Assembly (NCBI GenBank): GCA_937923945.1
Contig: CALDWC010000127.1
Span: 1-43,329 of the forward strand
Source: an uncultured Treponema sp.
GTDB lineage: Bacteria > Spirochaetota > Spirochaetia > Treponematales > Treponemataceae
DNA: 43,329 nt
Reading direction: 5' to 3'
In this document: in pieces, positions 1-7,961 of the stretch
How the letters are laid out: the number at the start of each line of letters is the position of its first letter
How positions within the stretch are numbered: the stretch's first letter is position 1
Program-made: the position numbers and the translations under genes
Notes under the pieces: model-generated
The model's input: the letters and a program-made list of their open reading frames with translations, nothing else
Told to the model about the DNA's origin: nothing
The model's database searches: none

Positions 1-1
1 G

Positions 2-277
2 GGCGGCAGACTTACGGCGCGCGGTGTGGAATATATTATCGGGCGCTATGTTGAATCAACCGGCAGTTATAAAAAAATTACACCGCACACATTCCGGCAC
101 AGTTTTGCTTCTATGCTGGTTGCAAAGGGGCTGGATATTCGGATTGTGCAGGAGCTTTTAGGTCATGCGAGTATTTCAACGACGCAAAAATACACGCACG
201 TAACATCGGAACAATTACAAAATTTATACCACGCTTCGCATCCGCACGGTGCGATCGTACACGAGGAGAGAAAATGA
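2..277 (+). CDS. xerC: XerC-type tyrosine recombinase, C-terminal part (5' end outside window)
   Basis: The reading frame is open to the left edge, so only the C-terminal 91 codons are present; the GTG at 26 is internal, not a start. What is visible is the catalytic half of a tyrosine recombinase: the HTFRHSFAS box (HxxR), then LLGHAS, and the nucleophile Tyr in STTQKYTHV. The family resolves chromosome dimers at dif by strand exchange. Its TGA overlaps the hslV ATG by four bases (ATGA), so the two are translationally coupled. The order xerC-hslV-hslU-flgB-flgC-fliE matches the codV-clpQ-clpY-(codY)-flgB cluster of Bacillus, which favours XerC over a phage integrase. The family assignment is firm; XerC rather than XerD rests on context. 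Confidence 0.88.
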   Translation, partial: GGRLTARGVEYIIGRYVESTGSYKKITPHTFRHSFASMLVAKGLDIRIVQELLGHASISTTQKYTHVTSEQLQNLYHASHPHGAIVHEERK

Positions 278-804
278 AAACAAGAAGTACCACGATTTTA
301 GCCGTGAGACGGAACGGAAAAGTTGCCATGGCAGGCGACGGACAGGTTACGATGGGCGAAACCGTTATGAAAGGAAACACCAAAAAGGTGCGTAAAATTT
401 TTAATGATAAAATTATTACTGGTTTTGCCGGAAGTACTGCGGATGCGTTTACGTTGCTGGAGCTGTTTGAAAAAAAAGTGAGCGAGTACTCGGGAGACAT
501 TACTCGTTCGGCGGTTGAGCTTGCAAAAGAGTGGCGCACTAATAAAATGCTAAAAAACTTGGAGGCGCTTTTGCTCGTTGCCGATAAAAACAATATTCTT
601 TTAATTTCAGGCAACGGTGATGTGATTGAACCGGAAGAAGATGCCATTGCCATCGGATCAGGCGGTAACTATGCCTACGCAAGCGCATTGGCGTTATTGC
701 GCAACACGGATTTATCGGCCGTGGACATTGTGAAAAAAAGTTTGGAGATTGCAAGTAAAATTTGCATTTACACCAATAATACTTTTACAGTAGAGGAATT
801 ATAA
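274..804 (+). CDS. hslV: ATP-dependent protease subunit HslV (ClpQ)
   Basis: This is the proteolytic subunit of the HslUV (ClpYQ) protease, an N-terminal threonine peptidase of the proteasome beta type that degrades unfolded and regulatory cytoplasmic proteins. At 176 aa it has the family length. The sequence begins MKTRSTTILAV, so the catalytic Thr corresponds to Thr6 of the Thr6-Thr7 pair and a five-residue propeptide must be removed, one step longer than the single Met removed in E. coli. Further hallmarks are GDGQVT, GFAGSTADAF and the C-terminal ICIYTNN...VEEL. It overlaps the recombinase stop by four bases and is followed immediately by hslU. Confidence 0.97.
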   Translation: MKTRSTTILAVRRNGKVAMAGDGQVTMGETVMKGNTKKVRKIFNDKIITGFAGSTADAFTLLELFEKKVSEYSGDITRSAVELAKEWRTNKMLKNLEALLLVADKNNILLISGNGDVIEPEEDAIAIGSGGNYAYASALALLRNTDLSAVDIVKKSLEIASKICIYTNNTFTVEEL

Positions 805-2208
805 ATGAAAAAAGAAGTAATTGATTTAACCCCTCGGCAAATTGTCGCAGAACTTGACCATTATATTATCGGACAGGAAAAAGCAAAAAAAGCGGTTGCG
901 ATTGCAATGCGAAATCGGAATCGGCGTATGAAACTCTCCGAAGAAGTCCGCAACGAAATTGCACCTAAAAATATTTTGATGATAGGACCGACCGGTTGCG
1001 GTAAAACGGAAATTGCACGACGCCTTGCAAAACTTTCAAACGCACCGTTTATCAAAGTTGAAGCGACAAAGTATACGGAAGTCGGCTATGTCGGTCGTGA
1101 TGTTGAATCGATTGTGCGGGATTTGATGAATGTCGGCTACGCGATGGTAAAATCGGAAATGCAGGAAGACATCAAAGAAAAAGCGGAAAAGGCAACCGAA
1201 GAAGAAATTTTGGATTTACTGTTGCCCGGCAGTAAAAAGCGCAGCGGCGGCATTCTCATTCCGAGTATGCAGATAGAAAACAAAACGGAAAGTGCAAACG
1301 ACGTTGCAACCGACTCGAATGAAGACACCCGCGAAAAACTGCGTGCGATGTTACGGGCGGGCGCGTTGGATGAACGTACCGTTGAAATTGACGCAGCCAG
1401 TCAAGCTCCCGACATTGAGTTTATTTTAGGCTCGGGCAATATGGAAGACATTGCGGAAGCGACGATGGGAAAAATGCAGGAATTGTTTTCAGGCGGCAAA
1501 TCGAAAAAACGTCGCGTTACCGTCAAGCAAGCAAAAGAAATTTTACTGGCAAATAACCTCGATCGTTTTGTTGACCGCGAATCGGTCGCAGCGATTGCAA
1601 AAAACCGCGTAGAACAGTTAGGCATTGTATTTATCGATGAAATCGATAAGGTTGCCGGAAAGTCGGGAAGAGGCGATGGTGGACCTGATATTTCGCGTGA
1701 AGGCGTACAGCGGGATATTTTGCCGATTGTGGAAGGCTCGCAAGTTTCGACAAAGTACGGCGTGATTGATACGACTCATATTTTGTTTATCGCCGCCGGA
1801 GCGTTTAATATTTCAAAGCCGAGCGATTTGATCCCTGAATTTCAGGGACGTTTTCCGTTACGGGTTGAGTTGGAATCGCTGACTGCCGAAGATTTTAAGC
1901 GCATTTTAGTTGAACCGAAAAACTCGTTAACGATGCAGTATAAGGCGCTGATGAGTACGGAAGGCGTCACCATAGAATTTACCGATTCGGCGATTGAACG
2001 AATCAGTACGCTTGCGCGGCAGGTGAACTCCACGGTTGAAAATATCGGAGCGCGCCGTTTACATACTTTGATGGAATTGGTTGTCGAAGATATTTCGTTT
2101 AAAGCCGATGATTATGAAAATCAAACGATAACGATTGATGATGCTTACGTTGATGAGCGGTTAAAAGAAATCGTCCACAATCAGGATTTAAGTCGGTATA
2201 TATTATAG
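805..2208 (+). CDS. hslU: ATP-dependent protease ATPase subunit HslU (ClpY)
   Basis: This AAA+ unfoldase feeds substrates to HslV. Seen in the 467 aa are the pore motif GYVGRDVESIVRDL near residue 95, Walker A GPTGCGKT at 61-68, Walker B VFIDEID near 275-281, and the sensor/C-domain region around GARRLHT. The protein ends in SRYIL, the conserved C-terminal tail that docks into HslV. The variable insertion (I) domain lies roughly between residues 110 and 230 and is rich in Glu and Lys. The start follows hslV without a gap, with GAGGA just upstream in the hslV end, so the pair is co-translated. Confidence 0.98.
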   Translation: MKKEVIDLTPRQIVAELDHYIIGQEKAKKAVAIAMRNRNRRMKLSEEVRNEIAPKNILMIGPTGCGKTEIARRLAKLSNAPFIKVEATKYTEVGYVGRDVESIVRDLMNVGYAMVKSEMQEDIKEKAEKATEEEILDLLLPGSKKRSGGILIPSMQIENKTESANDVATDSNEDTREKLRAMLRAGALDERTVEIDAASQAPDIEFILGSGNMEDIAEATMGKMQELFSGGKSKKRRVTVKQAKEILLANNLDRFVDRESVAAIAKNRVEQLGIVFIDEIDKVAGKSGRGDGGPDISREGVQRDILPIVEGSQVSTKYGVIDTTHILFIAAGAFNISKPSDLIPEFQGRFPLRVELESLTAEDFKRILVEPKNSLTMQYKALMSTEGVTIEFTDSAIERISTLARQVNSTVENIGARRLHTLMELVVEDISFKADDYENQTITIDDAYVDERLKEIVHNQDLSRYIL

Positions 2209-2240
2209 AAAGAATTATTTCGGTTTTGAATAAAAAACGA

Positions 2241-2267
2241 TAAAGGCTTTTTTTGATATGCCGAAAA
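2241..2267 (+). promoter_or_regulatory. Candidate sigma-28 (FliA) promoter of the flagellar operon
   Basis: TAAA at 2241-2244 and GCCGAAAA at 2260-2267 are separated by exactly 15 bases. The sigma-28 consensus is TAAA-N15-GCCGATAA, so 11 of 12 positions match. It lies 18 bases upstream of the flgB ATG, between hslU and the flagellar genes. Treponemes are known to use sigma-28 type promoters for motility operons. The match is seen in the sequence; its use is inferred. Confidence 0.7.
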
Positions 2268-2285
2268 TAGGATTGTGAGGATTAT

Positions 2286-2690
2286 ATGAGTTTATCAAGT
2301 TTTACAAAAACAATCGATTTATTACACCGAGCATTGGATGTTTCGGCTTTACGGTATTCGGTGAGCTCCAACAACTTAGCAAATTCGGAAGTTCCGAATT
2401 TTAAGCGTACCGAGGTGAACTTTGAATCGGAATTAAAACGGGCACTCGATTCGGAAAAATATCCGAGTAAATCATTTGTCGGTAAAAACAAAGGTAAAGA
2501 ATCATATATCGATTACCGGACGGTTGAACCGCAACGTGTGGTTGATTATTGGAGTACGGTTAAACCGAACGGAAACAACGTCGATGCGGAAGAAGAAGCG
2601 ATGCTCATTTTGAAAACGCAAATGCAATATCAGTTGATGACGCAATTAGTTACGTTTGAGTTTGCGCAAGTGAAATCGGTATTACGCTAG
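2286..2690 (+). CDS. flgB: Flagellar basal-body rod protein FlgB
   Basis: Proximal rod subunit of the periplasmic flagellum. The 134-aa protein carries the N-terminal rod/hook signature (ALRYSVSSNNLANSEVPNFK, near residues 20-39) and the C-terminal heptad segment ending in FAQVKSVLR that packs into the rod bundle. The start at 2286 has GAGGA seven bases upstream. It is the first gene after the sigma-28-like box, and is followed by flgC and fliE in the usual order. Confidence 0.96.
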   Translation: MSLSSFTKTIDLLHRALDVSALRYSVSSNNLANSEVPNFKRTEVNFESELKRALDSEKYPSKSFVGKNKGKESYIDYRTVEPQRVVDYWSTVKPNGNNVDAEEEAMLILKTQMQYQLMTQLVTFEFAQVKSVLR

Positions 2691-2714
2691 CAAGAGAAAA
2701 GAGGAGAATAGAGT

Positions 2715-3170
2715 ATGGGTCTTTTTACGAGTATTAATATTGCGGCAACGGGGATGAGCGTTGAACGGACACGCGGCGATGTTATTTCGGATAACATTGC
2801 AAACGCATCGACAACACGGACACAAGACGGCGGTGCGTTTAAACGGAGCCGCGTCATCATTGCGGAAAGAAACGGCGGATTGACATTTCGCACGCCATTT
2901 GTACCGGAGAACTTAGATAAGGGCGTCGGTACCGGTGTACGCGTTTTGGAAATCCAAAAAGATCGAACCGAAGGAAAGTTCGTGTACGATCCGACTCATC
3001 CCGATGCAATTACATCCGGTCCGATGGAAGGCTATGTTGAAATGCCCAACGTGAATATTGTTACGGAAATGGTTGACTTGATTGCTGCGTCCCGTGCGTA
3101 CGAAGCAAATTCGTCCGTTATTCAAGGTGCGAAGAGCATGTTTGAATCGGCTTTAAATATTGCAAAATAA
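2715..3170 (+). CDS. flgC: Flagellar basal-body rod protein FlgC
   Basis: Proximal rod subunit that assembles with FlgB, FliE and FlgF. The 151 aa show the flg_bb_rod N-terminal motif (IAATGMSVERTRGDVISDNIANA, from about residue 9) and the C-terminal signature VNIVTEMVDLIAASRAYEAN that is typical of FlgC. GAGGAG precedes the ATG. It sits 24 bases after flgB and 17 before fliE, so it belongs to the same transcript. Confidence 0.97.
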   Translation: MGLFTSINIAATGMSVERTRGDVISDNIANASTTRTQDGGAFKRSRVIIAERNGGLTFRTPFVPENLDKGVGTGVRVLEIQKDRTEGKFVYDPTHPDAITSGPMEGYVEMPNVNIVTEMVDLIAASRAYEANSSVIQGAKSMFESALNIAK

Positions 3171-3187
3171 AAGGATAGGGGAAGAAT

Positions 3188-3550
3188 ATGTTATTTACAA
3201 ACACCGCAAATGTAGCGTATGTACCGACAACGATGAAGATGCCTTCAATCGGAAGTGTTACCGTTGACAGCATGCGCCGAACAATGGAAAGCTCAACGGA
3301 AGCTGTTGACCTTGCAACGAATAAAGTCGGAAACAGTTTTGAGCAAACGCTTTTAAAAACGTTTGATGAATTAAACAAATTGCAGTTAAAACCGGAAGAA
3401 TTGAGTGTACAGCAAATCGTTGATCCTGAGTCGGTTGACCCGCATGATATAACGATTGCAATGAGTAAAGCAAGTCTTTCATTGAGTTTGGCAACAACGG
3501 TTATCGACCGAGTTATCAAAGCTTGGAACGATATCAGTATTACGCGATAA
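3188..3550 (+). CDS. fliE: Flagellar hook-basal body protein FliE
   Basis: FliE joins the MS ring (FliF) to the rod and is the first axial protein to be exported. The 120-aa protein ends with the conserved helical region HDITIAMSKASLSLSLATTV followed by IDRVIKAWNDI, which is diagnostic of the family. The N-terminal half is divergent, as is usual. AGGGGAAG precedes the start, and fliF follows after 87 bases. Confidence 0.95.
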   Translation: MLFTNTANVAYVPTTMKMPSIGSVTVDSMRRTMESSTEAVDLATNKVGNSFEQTLLKTFDELNKLQLKPEELSVQQIVDPESVDPHDITIAMSKASLSLSLATTVIDRVIKAWNDISITR

Positions 3551-3637
3551 GTGCGGGGTTGAGATTGAAAGGATGAAGAATTTTTATTCGACAATCTCAC
3601 CCGAATACAAGAGCGTTCTATATTGAGGGGGATGAAT

Positions 3638-5338
3638 ATGAACGAAAAGGCAAAAAGTTTTTTTGACAAGATTAAAGGAACTTGGAAAAAATGGTCAGCA
3701 ATACAAAAAGGTATTTTAATCGGAAGTATTATTGCCGTTCTGATTGTTATTGTTTTATTGGTGCGGTTTTCCGCGCGTCCGTCATTGGTTCCGGTTTTGG
3801 ATGTACCGATTACCGATGTGCAAACGCGGGATAGGATTCAACTTCGTTTAAATGAAGAAAATGTTCGCTCCGATTTTTCAGACGACGGTAAACTCTATGT
3901 CAACGATGAAGAAACGGCACGGCGTATGCGTTCAATTTTAATTCGCGAAGATTTAATTCCGACCGGTACCAATCCGTGGGATTTTTTCAACGTTGATAAA
4001 TGGTCAATCACTGACTTTGAGCGGAATGTAAATTTGCGCCGTGCGATTATAAAAGAAGTGACGCAGCACATTAAAGCGCTCGATGATGTTGATGATGCGA
4101 GTTTATCGATTGTGATGCCGGAAAATAAGTTATTCAAAGCGGATCAAAAACCGGTAACGGCAAGTGTTATTCTTTTTCAAAAACCGGGAAGCGATTTACC
4201 GACGAATCGAAAAAAAATTGAAGGAATTCAAAAGCTGGTTAAGTTTGCGGTTGAAGGTTTAACCGATGACAATATTACCATTACAGACAGCAAAGGAAAT
4301 GTGTTAAATGATTTTGCTATAATGGCTGACTTTGATCGATTGAGTGCAACCGATAAGCAGCAAAAGATGATTCAACGGTATGAAGCACAATATGAAGCTC
4401 GTATTATTGCACCTTTGCAAAATATTTTCGGTATGGACAGGGTACGCGATTTAAATATAAAAATCGAGATGAATATGTCTGAACGCTCATCGACCACAAA
4501 AGAATATTTGCCGTTTGTACGGAAGCCTGATAACCCCGATACGATATATGATGATTCGGAAATTTTTGACTCGGTAACTCGTTCTTCGGAAACGGCTTCA
4601 ACTACGTGGCAGGGAACCGCTTTAGATCCGCAAGGTCCTGCAGGTACTGAAGGACAAACTCCGCCTGCATACAAAGACACGACAAACCTTGCCGGTCTTT
4701 CAACGCAGACGATTGTAAAAACCGAACAGGCAATTGGCGAGCGGAACACTTCTGAAGTTATCAGTCCGGAACTGGGACGCAGAACCGTTTCCGTAAACAT
4801 CGACGGATTGTGGCAAAAGAAAAAAGACGAAAAAGGTAACTATATTGTCAGCAACGGTAAAATTGAGCGAGAGTATATTCCGCTTACGGAAGATGAACTT
4901 CGTGATACGGAAAAGATTGTGCGGGACGCAATCGGGTATGATGCAACGAGAAAAGATTCGGTAACCGTTACCAATATCCGGATTGACCGAACGAGCCAAT
5001 TTGAAAAAGAGGATCAGGATTATTTTGCCGATATACAGCGTCGTACGATTATTTTAATTTCACTTGCGGCTATTGCGGTGATATTGTTTATTTTAATTTT
5101 GTACCGTATTGTCACCCGCGAACTTGAAAGGCGAAAACGGTTACGCGAAGAAGAAGCTTTGCGGAAAGCGCAGCTCGAACGCCAACAAGCAATGTGGGAA
5201 GCGGATCAGGGCAAAGTCGTCAGCATCACCGCTGAAGAGCGGCACCGCATGGAGTTGCAGGAAAATGCAATCAATCTTTCGCGTGAACATCCGGAAGATG
5301 TGGCAATGTTAATTCGGACTTGGTTGATGGAGGAATAG
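3638..5338 (+). CDS. fliF: Flagellar MS-ring protein FliF
   Basis: Integral membrane protein forming the MS ring, the base on which rod, switch and export gate are built. About 566 aa, within the family range. An N-terminal membrane segment (ILIGSIIAVLIVIVLLVRF) and a C-terminal one (IILISLAAIAVILFILILYR) bracket a large periplasmic region; the cytoplasmic tail ending in EHPEDVAMLIRTWLMEE is the FliG-binding motif. I start at ATG 3638 because GAGGGG lies seven bases upstream; ATG 3632 and TTG 3623 in the same frame are too close to that site. Confidence 0.96.
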   Translation: MNEKAKSFFDKIKGTWKKWSAIQKGILIGSIIAVLIVIVLLVRFSARPSLVPVLDVPITDVQTRDRIQLRLNEENVRSDFSDDGKLYVNDEETARRMRSILIREDLIPTGTNPWDFFNVDKWSITDFERNVNLRRAIIKEVTQHIKALDDVDDASLSIVMPENKLFKADQKPVTASVILFQKPGSDLPTNRKKIEGIQKLVKFAVEGLTDDNITITDSKGNVLNDFAIMADFDRLSATDKQQKMIQRYEAQYEARIIAPLQNIFGMDRVRDLNIKIEMNMSERSSTTKEYLPFVRKPDNPDTIYDDSEIFDSVTRSSETASTTWQGTALDPQGPAGTEGQTPPAYKDTTNLAGLSTQTIVKTEQAIGERNTSEVISPELGRRTVSVNIDGLWQKKKDEKGNYIVSNGKIEREYIPLTEDELRDTEKIVRDAIGYDATRKDSVTVTNIRIDRTSQFEKEDQDYFADIQRRTIILISLAAIAVILFILILYRIVTRELERRKRLREEEALRKAQLERQQAMWEADQGKVVSITAEERHRMELQENAINLSREHPEDVAMLIRTWLMEE

Positions 5339-5339
5339 T

Positions 5340-6386
5340 ATGGCGGTAACTCCGATAAAAGAGAAGAGCGGAAAAAAAGGAAAGGACATTAAGTCGCTGA
5401 ACGGAAGACAAAAAGCTGCAATATTTTTGGTATCGGTCGGTTCTGAAATTTCTGCAAAAGTTATGGAACAGCTCCGTGAAGACGAAGTGGAAAAATTAAC
5501 ATTCGAAATTGCTCGCTTGGAAACGATCGAGCCGGAATTAAAAGATCAGGTTTTACAAGAATTCCAAGATTTGATGGCGGCGCAGAACTTTATCACAACC
5601 GGCGGTATTGATTATGCTCGCGAGCTTTTGGAAAAATCGTTCGGCAGTCAAAAGGCTATTGAAATAATCAACCGTTTAACGAGTTCATTGCAGGTTCGTC
5701 CGTTTGATTTTATTCGCCGAACGGAACCGGAGCACTTATTGAACTTTATTCAACAAGAGCATCCGCAAACGATTGCTTTGATACTGGCGTATCTTGAACC
5801 GCCGAAGGCGTCAACGATTTTGCAAAACTTGCCGCCGGAAATCCAAAGTGATGTTGCCCGCCGTATTGCAACGATGGACAGAACAACCCCGGAAGTTTTG
5901 CGTGAAGTTGAACGCGTATTGGAGAAAAAGCTTTCAACGGTTTCAAACGAAGACTACACGAGTGCAGGTGGTGTCGACAGCATTGTTGAAATTTTGAACC
6001 TTGTTGATAGAGCTTCCGAAAAATCAATCATTGAGTCACTGGAAGATGAAGATCCGGATTTGGCGGAAGAAATCAAAAAGAAGATGTTTATATTCGAAGA
6101 CATCGTTATGCTTTCCGACCGCGATATCGGAAAAGTATTGCGTGAAGTGAATACGGAAGACCTTTCAAAAGCGTTGAAGCAAGTTGACACGGAAGTGCAG
6201 GATAAAATATTCAGGAACATGTCAAAGCGTGCGGGAACGATGCTGCGTGAAGAAATGGAATACATGGGACCGATACGAATTAAAGACGTTGAAGAAGCCC
6301 AACAAAAAATTGTTTCAATTATTCGGCACTTGGAAGACAAGGGCGAGATTGTTATCGCACGTTCGGAAGAGGACGAACTGGTGTAA
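5340..6386 (+). CDS. fliG: Flagellar motor switch protein FliG (FliG2 type)
   Basis: Rotor protein that converts stator force into torque and couples the MS ring to FliM. The 348 aa show all three parts: the N-terminal FliF-binding domain (LNGRQKAAIFLVSVG), the middle EHPQTIALILAYL segment (the EHPQ motif), and the C-terminal torque domain with MFIFEDIVMLSDRDIGKVLREV containing the charged residues facing the stator. It starts one base after the fliF stop, with GGAGG inside the fliF end. Position after fliF and before fliH corresponds to T. pallidum FliG2 (TP0400, from memory). A second paralogue lies at 32124-33179. Confidence 0.97.
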   Translation: MAVTPIKEKSGKKGKDIKSLNGRQKAAIFLVSVGSEISAKVMEQLREDEVEKLTFEIARLETIEPELKDQVLQEFQDLMAAQNFITTGGIDYARELLEKSFGSQKAIEIINRLTSSLQVRPFDFIRRTEPEHLLNFIQQEHPQTIALILAYLEPPKASTILQNLPPEIQSDVARRIATMDRTTPEVLREVERVLEKKLSTVSNEDYTSAGGVDSIVEILNLVDRASEKSIIESLEDEDPDLAEEIKKKMFIFEDIVMLSDRDIGKVLREVNTEDLSKALKQVDTEVQDKIFRNMSKRAGTMLREEMEYMGPIRIKDVEEAQQKIVSIIRHLEDKGEIVIARSEEDELV

Positions 6387-6688
6387 TAGTTTAATTTTGG
6401 CTCGCAAATGATTCAGGCGTTTTCAAGTTTTTATTTGAGAAATGAAAGATGAACGATAAAATAAACGGCAGATCTTTTCGTTTTGAAGACATTATTATTT
6501 TTTCAAATGAAGAAATAAAAAAATTTTAGCGCTGATTCTTTTTCAAGATTTATGTAGAGCGCGAAAAGTCGTTTATTTGGTATAACAATTTTGGAGTGTG
6601 AGCCTGCAAGGGAAAATGGAATACATCAGATCGACCCGCATCGGCGGTCGATAATGAAAATAGGTGATGCGTTTTAAGGAGTTGATTT
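6387..6688. other. 302-base gap between fliG2 and fliH
   Basis: No clear gene. It contains a 26-codon open frame at 6449-6529 (MNDKINGRSFRFEDII..., + strand) without a convincing ribosome site, a 12-codon frame at 6616-6654, and a perfect 7-bp hairpin with arms ATCGACC (6630-6636) and GGTCGAT (6646-6652). The fliH ribosome site (AAGGAG) follows about 25 bases later. The gap is odd because all other neighbours in this operon are within 90 bases. Confidence 0.5.
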
Positions 6689-7618
6689 ATGGCAAAGAGC
6701 ATTTACAAAAATTTTGAAACGAAGCCGGAAGTTCAAATTTATGAGCTTTCACTGACGAAAGATTTCGCACCGGAAGAAGAGATTATTGAAGTGGAAGAAA
6801 CAGGCGGTTCGTATACCGGTCCGACAATTGATGATTTGAAACGGGAAGCGGAAACGTTCAAAAAAAACTTTGAAACGGAAAAACAGGAACTCCTTGCGCA
6901 AGCAAAAGCAGAAGCGGAAAAAATCGTTAAAGATGCGGAAAAAGTCGCTTTTGATGAAGTGAAAAAGCAAACCGATGATGCTCAGGTTATCAACCAAAAG
7001 GCGGTAGATAACGCCAATAAAATTATCAGCGACGCTGAAAAAAAAGCTCACGCCATTGTTGCGGAAGCGGAATCCGATCGCGATGCAAAACTCAAAGAAG
7101 GATATGACGAAGGTTTTAACAAAGGTCGTGAAGACGGATATAAAGAAGGCGAATTGGAAGTTGAGCGTCTGATTGATCGCATGCATGTTATTATCAATAA
7201 AACGCTTGATAGACGCGAAGCGATTCTTTCGGAAACGGAACAGCAGATTATTGATCTCGTACTGTTGATGACACGAAAAGTGGTTAAGGTGATTTCCGAA
7301 AATCAACGCAATGTTGTGGTTTCAAATATCGTGCATGCTTTGCGAAAAGTGAAGGGGAGAGGAGACGTTACTATTCACGTTAATCTTGCGGATTTGGCGC
7401 TTACAACCGAGCATACGAAAAACTTTTTGAGTGCGGCTGAAAATGTCAGCAACATCACCGTTGTTGAAGATTCAACGGTTGATCCGGGTGGCTGTATCAT
7501 TGATACGGACTTCGGAGCGATTGATGCACGCATTGCGTCGCAGCTCAATGAACTCGAACAAAAGATTTTGGAAATTTCTCCGATTAAAACAAAGCTGAAA
7601 ACCGGCGGAAGTATTTAG
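6689..7618 (+). CDS. fliH: Flagellar assembly protein FliH
   Basis: Cytoplasmic export-apparatus protein that holds and regulates the FliI ATPase and links it to the C-ring. The 309-aa protein has an acidic N-terminus, a long charged coiled coil (about residues 50-150, rich in Lys, Glu and Ala, with the GYDEGFNKGREDGYKEG repeat of GxxxG spacing typical of FliH), and the globular C-terminal domain ending with DPGGCIIDTDFGAIDARI, the conserved FliH/YscL signature. AAGGAG precedes the ATG. FliI and FliJ, which would normally follow, are absent here; the operon is cut short at mobile repeats. Confidence 0.94.
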   Translation: MAKSIYKNFETKPEVQIYELSLTKDFAPEEEIIEVEETGGSYTGPTIDDLKREAETFKKNFETEKQELLAQAKAEAEKIVKDAEKVAFDEVKKQTDDAQVINQKAVDNANKIISDAEKKAHAIVAEAESDRDAKLKEGYDEGFNKGREDGYKEGELEVERLIDRMHVIINKTLDRREAILSETEQQIIDLVLLMTRKVVKVISENQRNVVVSNIVHALRKVKGRGDVTIHVNLADLALTTEHTKNFLSAAENVSNITVVEDSTVDPGGCIIDTDFGAIDARIASQLNELEQKILEISPIKTKLKTGGSI

Positions 7619-7715
7619 AAACGTGTATTTTTAAAATGCGATGTTTTCAAAAATATCCGGCTTATTCTACTTTTCAAAACTCGGTTGTTTAATAAGTTAA
7701 ACGTTGGGTTAAAGA
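7619..7715. other. Intergenic region after fliH
   Basis: About 100 bases with no open frame resembling fliI or fliJ and no strong terminator; it runs into the repeats at 7716-7914, which fill most of the 343-base gap between fliH and the convergent ABC permease gene. Confidence 0.5.
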
Positions 7716-7757
7716 GAGCCCGCTCATTAATTTTCGATTGAATTAATCAGTGCCTCC
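7716..7757. repeat. 42-nt single-hairpin copy of the TTAA palindromic element
   Basis: This is the terminal hairpin module alone. The right arm (TTAATCAGTGCCTCC, 7743-7757) matches the family; the left arm is diverged but has the same 15-nt length. Its right edge meets TTAA at 7758-7761, which is shared with the left edge of the full element that follows. Confidence 0.7.
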
Positions 7758-7761
7758 TTAA

Positions 7762-7914
7762 GGAAACACTGATTAAAGGCTTGACGCCGTTTAACAGCGT
7801 TTCCTTATTGTTTCTCAATGTTCAGTATAATAATGTAGATTCTGAACATTTACGAAACAATAGATTTTAAATGTGGGCACTGATTAATTCTCGATTGAAT
7901 TAATCAGTGCCTCC
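7762..7914 (+). mobile_element. Full-length TTAA palindromic mobile element (copy A, 153 nt)
   Basis: The termini are GGAAACACTGATTAA (7762-7776) and TTAATCAGTGCCTCC (7900-7914), 15-nt inverted repeats with two mismatches. TTAA flanks both sides (7758-7761 and 7915-7918). Inside are three hairpins: a left one whose arms are GGAAACRCTG and CAGCGTTTCC, a middle one with arms AATGTTCAG and CTGAACATT, and a right one with arms GCACTGATTAATTC and GAATTAATCAGTGC. There is no coding capacity. It lies exactly where the flagellar operon breaks off. Confidence 0.85.
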
Positions 7915-7961
7915 TTAAGTGCTTTCCGAAAAACGTTTTAATTTTCCGGAAAGCGTTTGCG

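Noticed and set aside
111..653. A 180-codon minus-strand frame opposite hslV
   Set aside because: It is the shadow of the firmly identified xerC-hslV genes, with composition unlike a protein.
4372..4800. A long minus-strand frame within fliF
   Set aside because: Antisense shadow of a conserved gene with no start signals.
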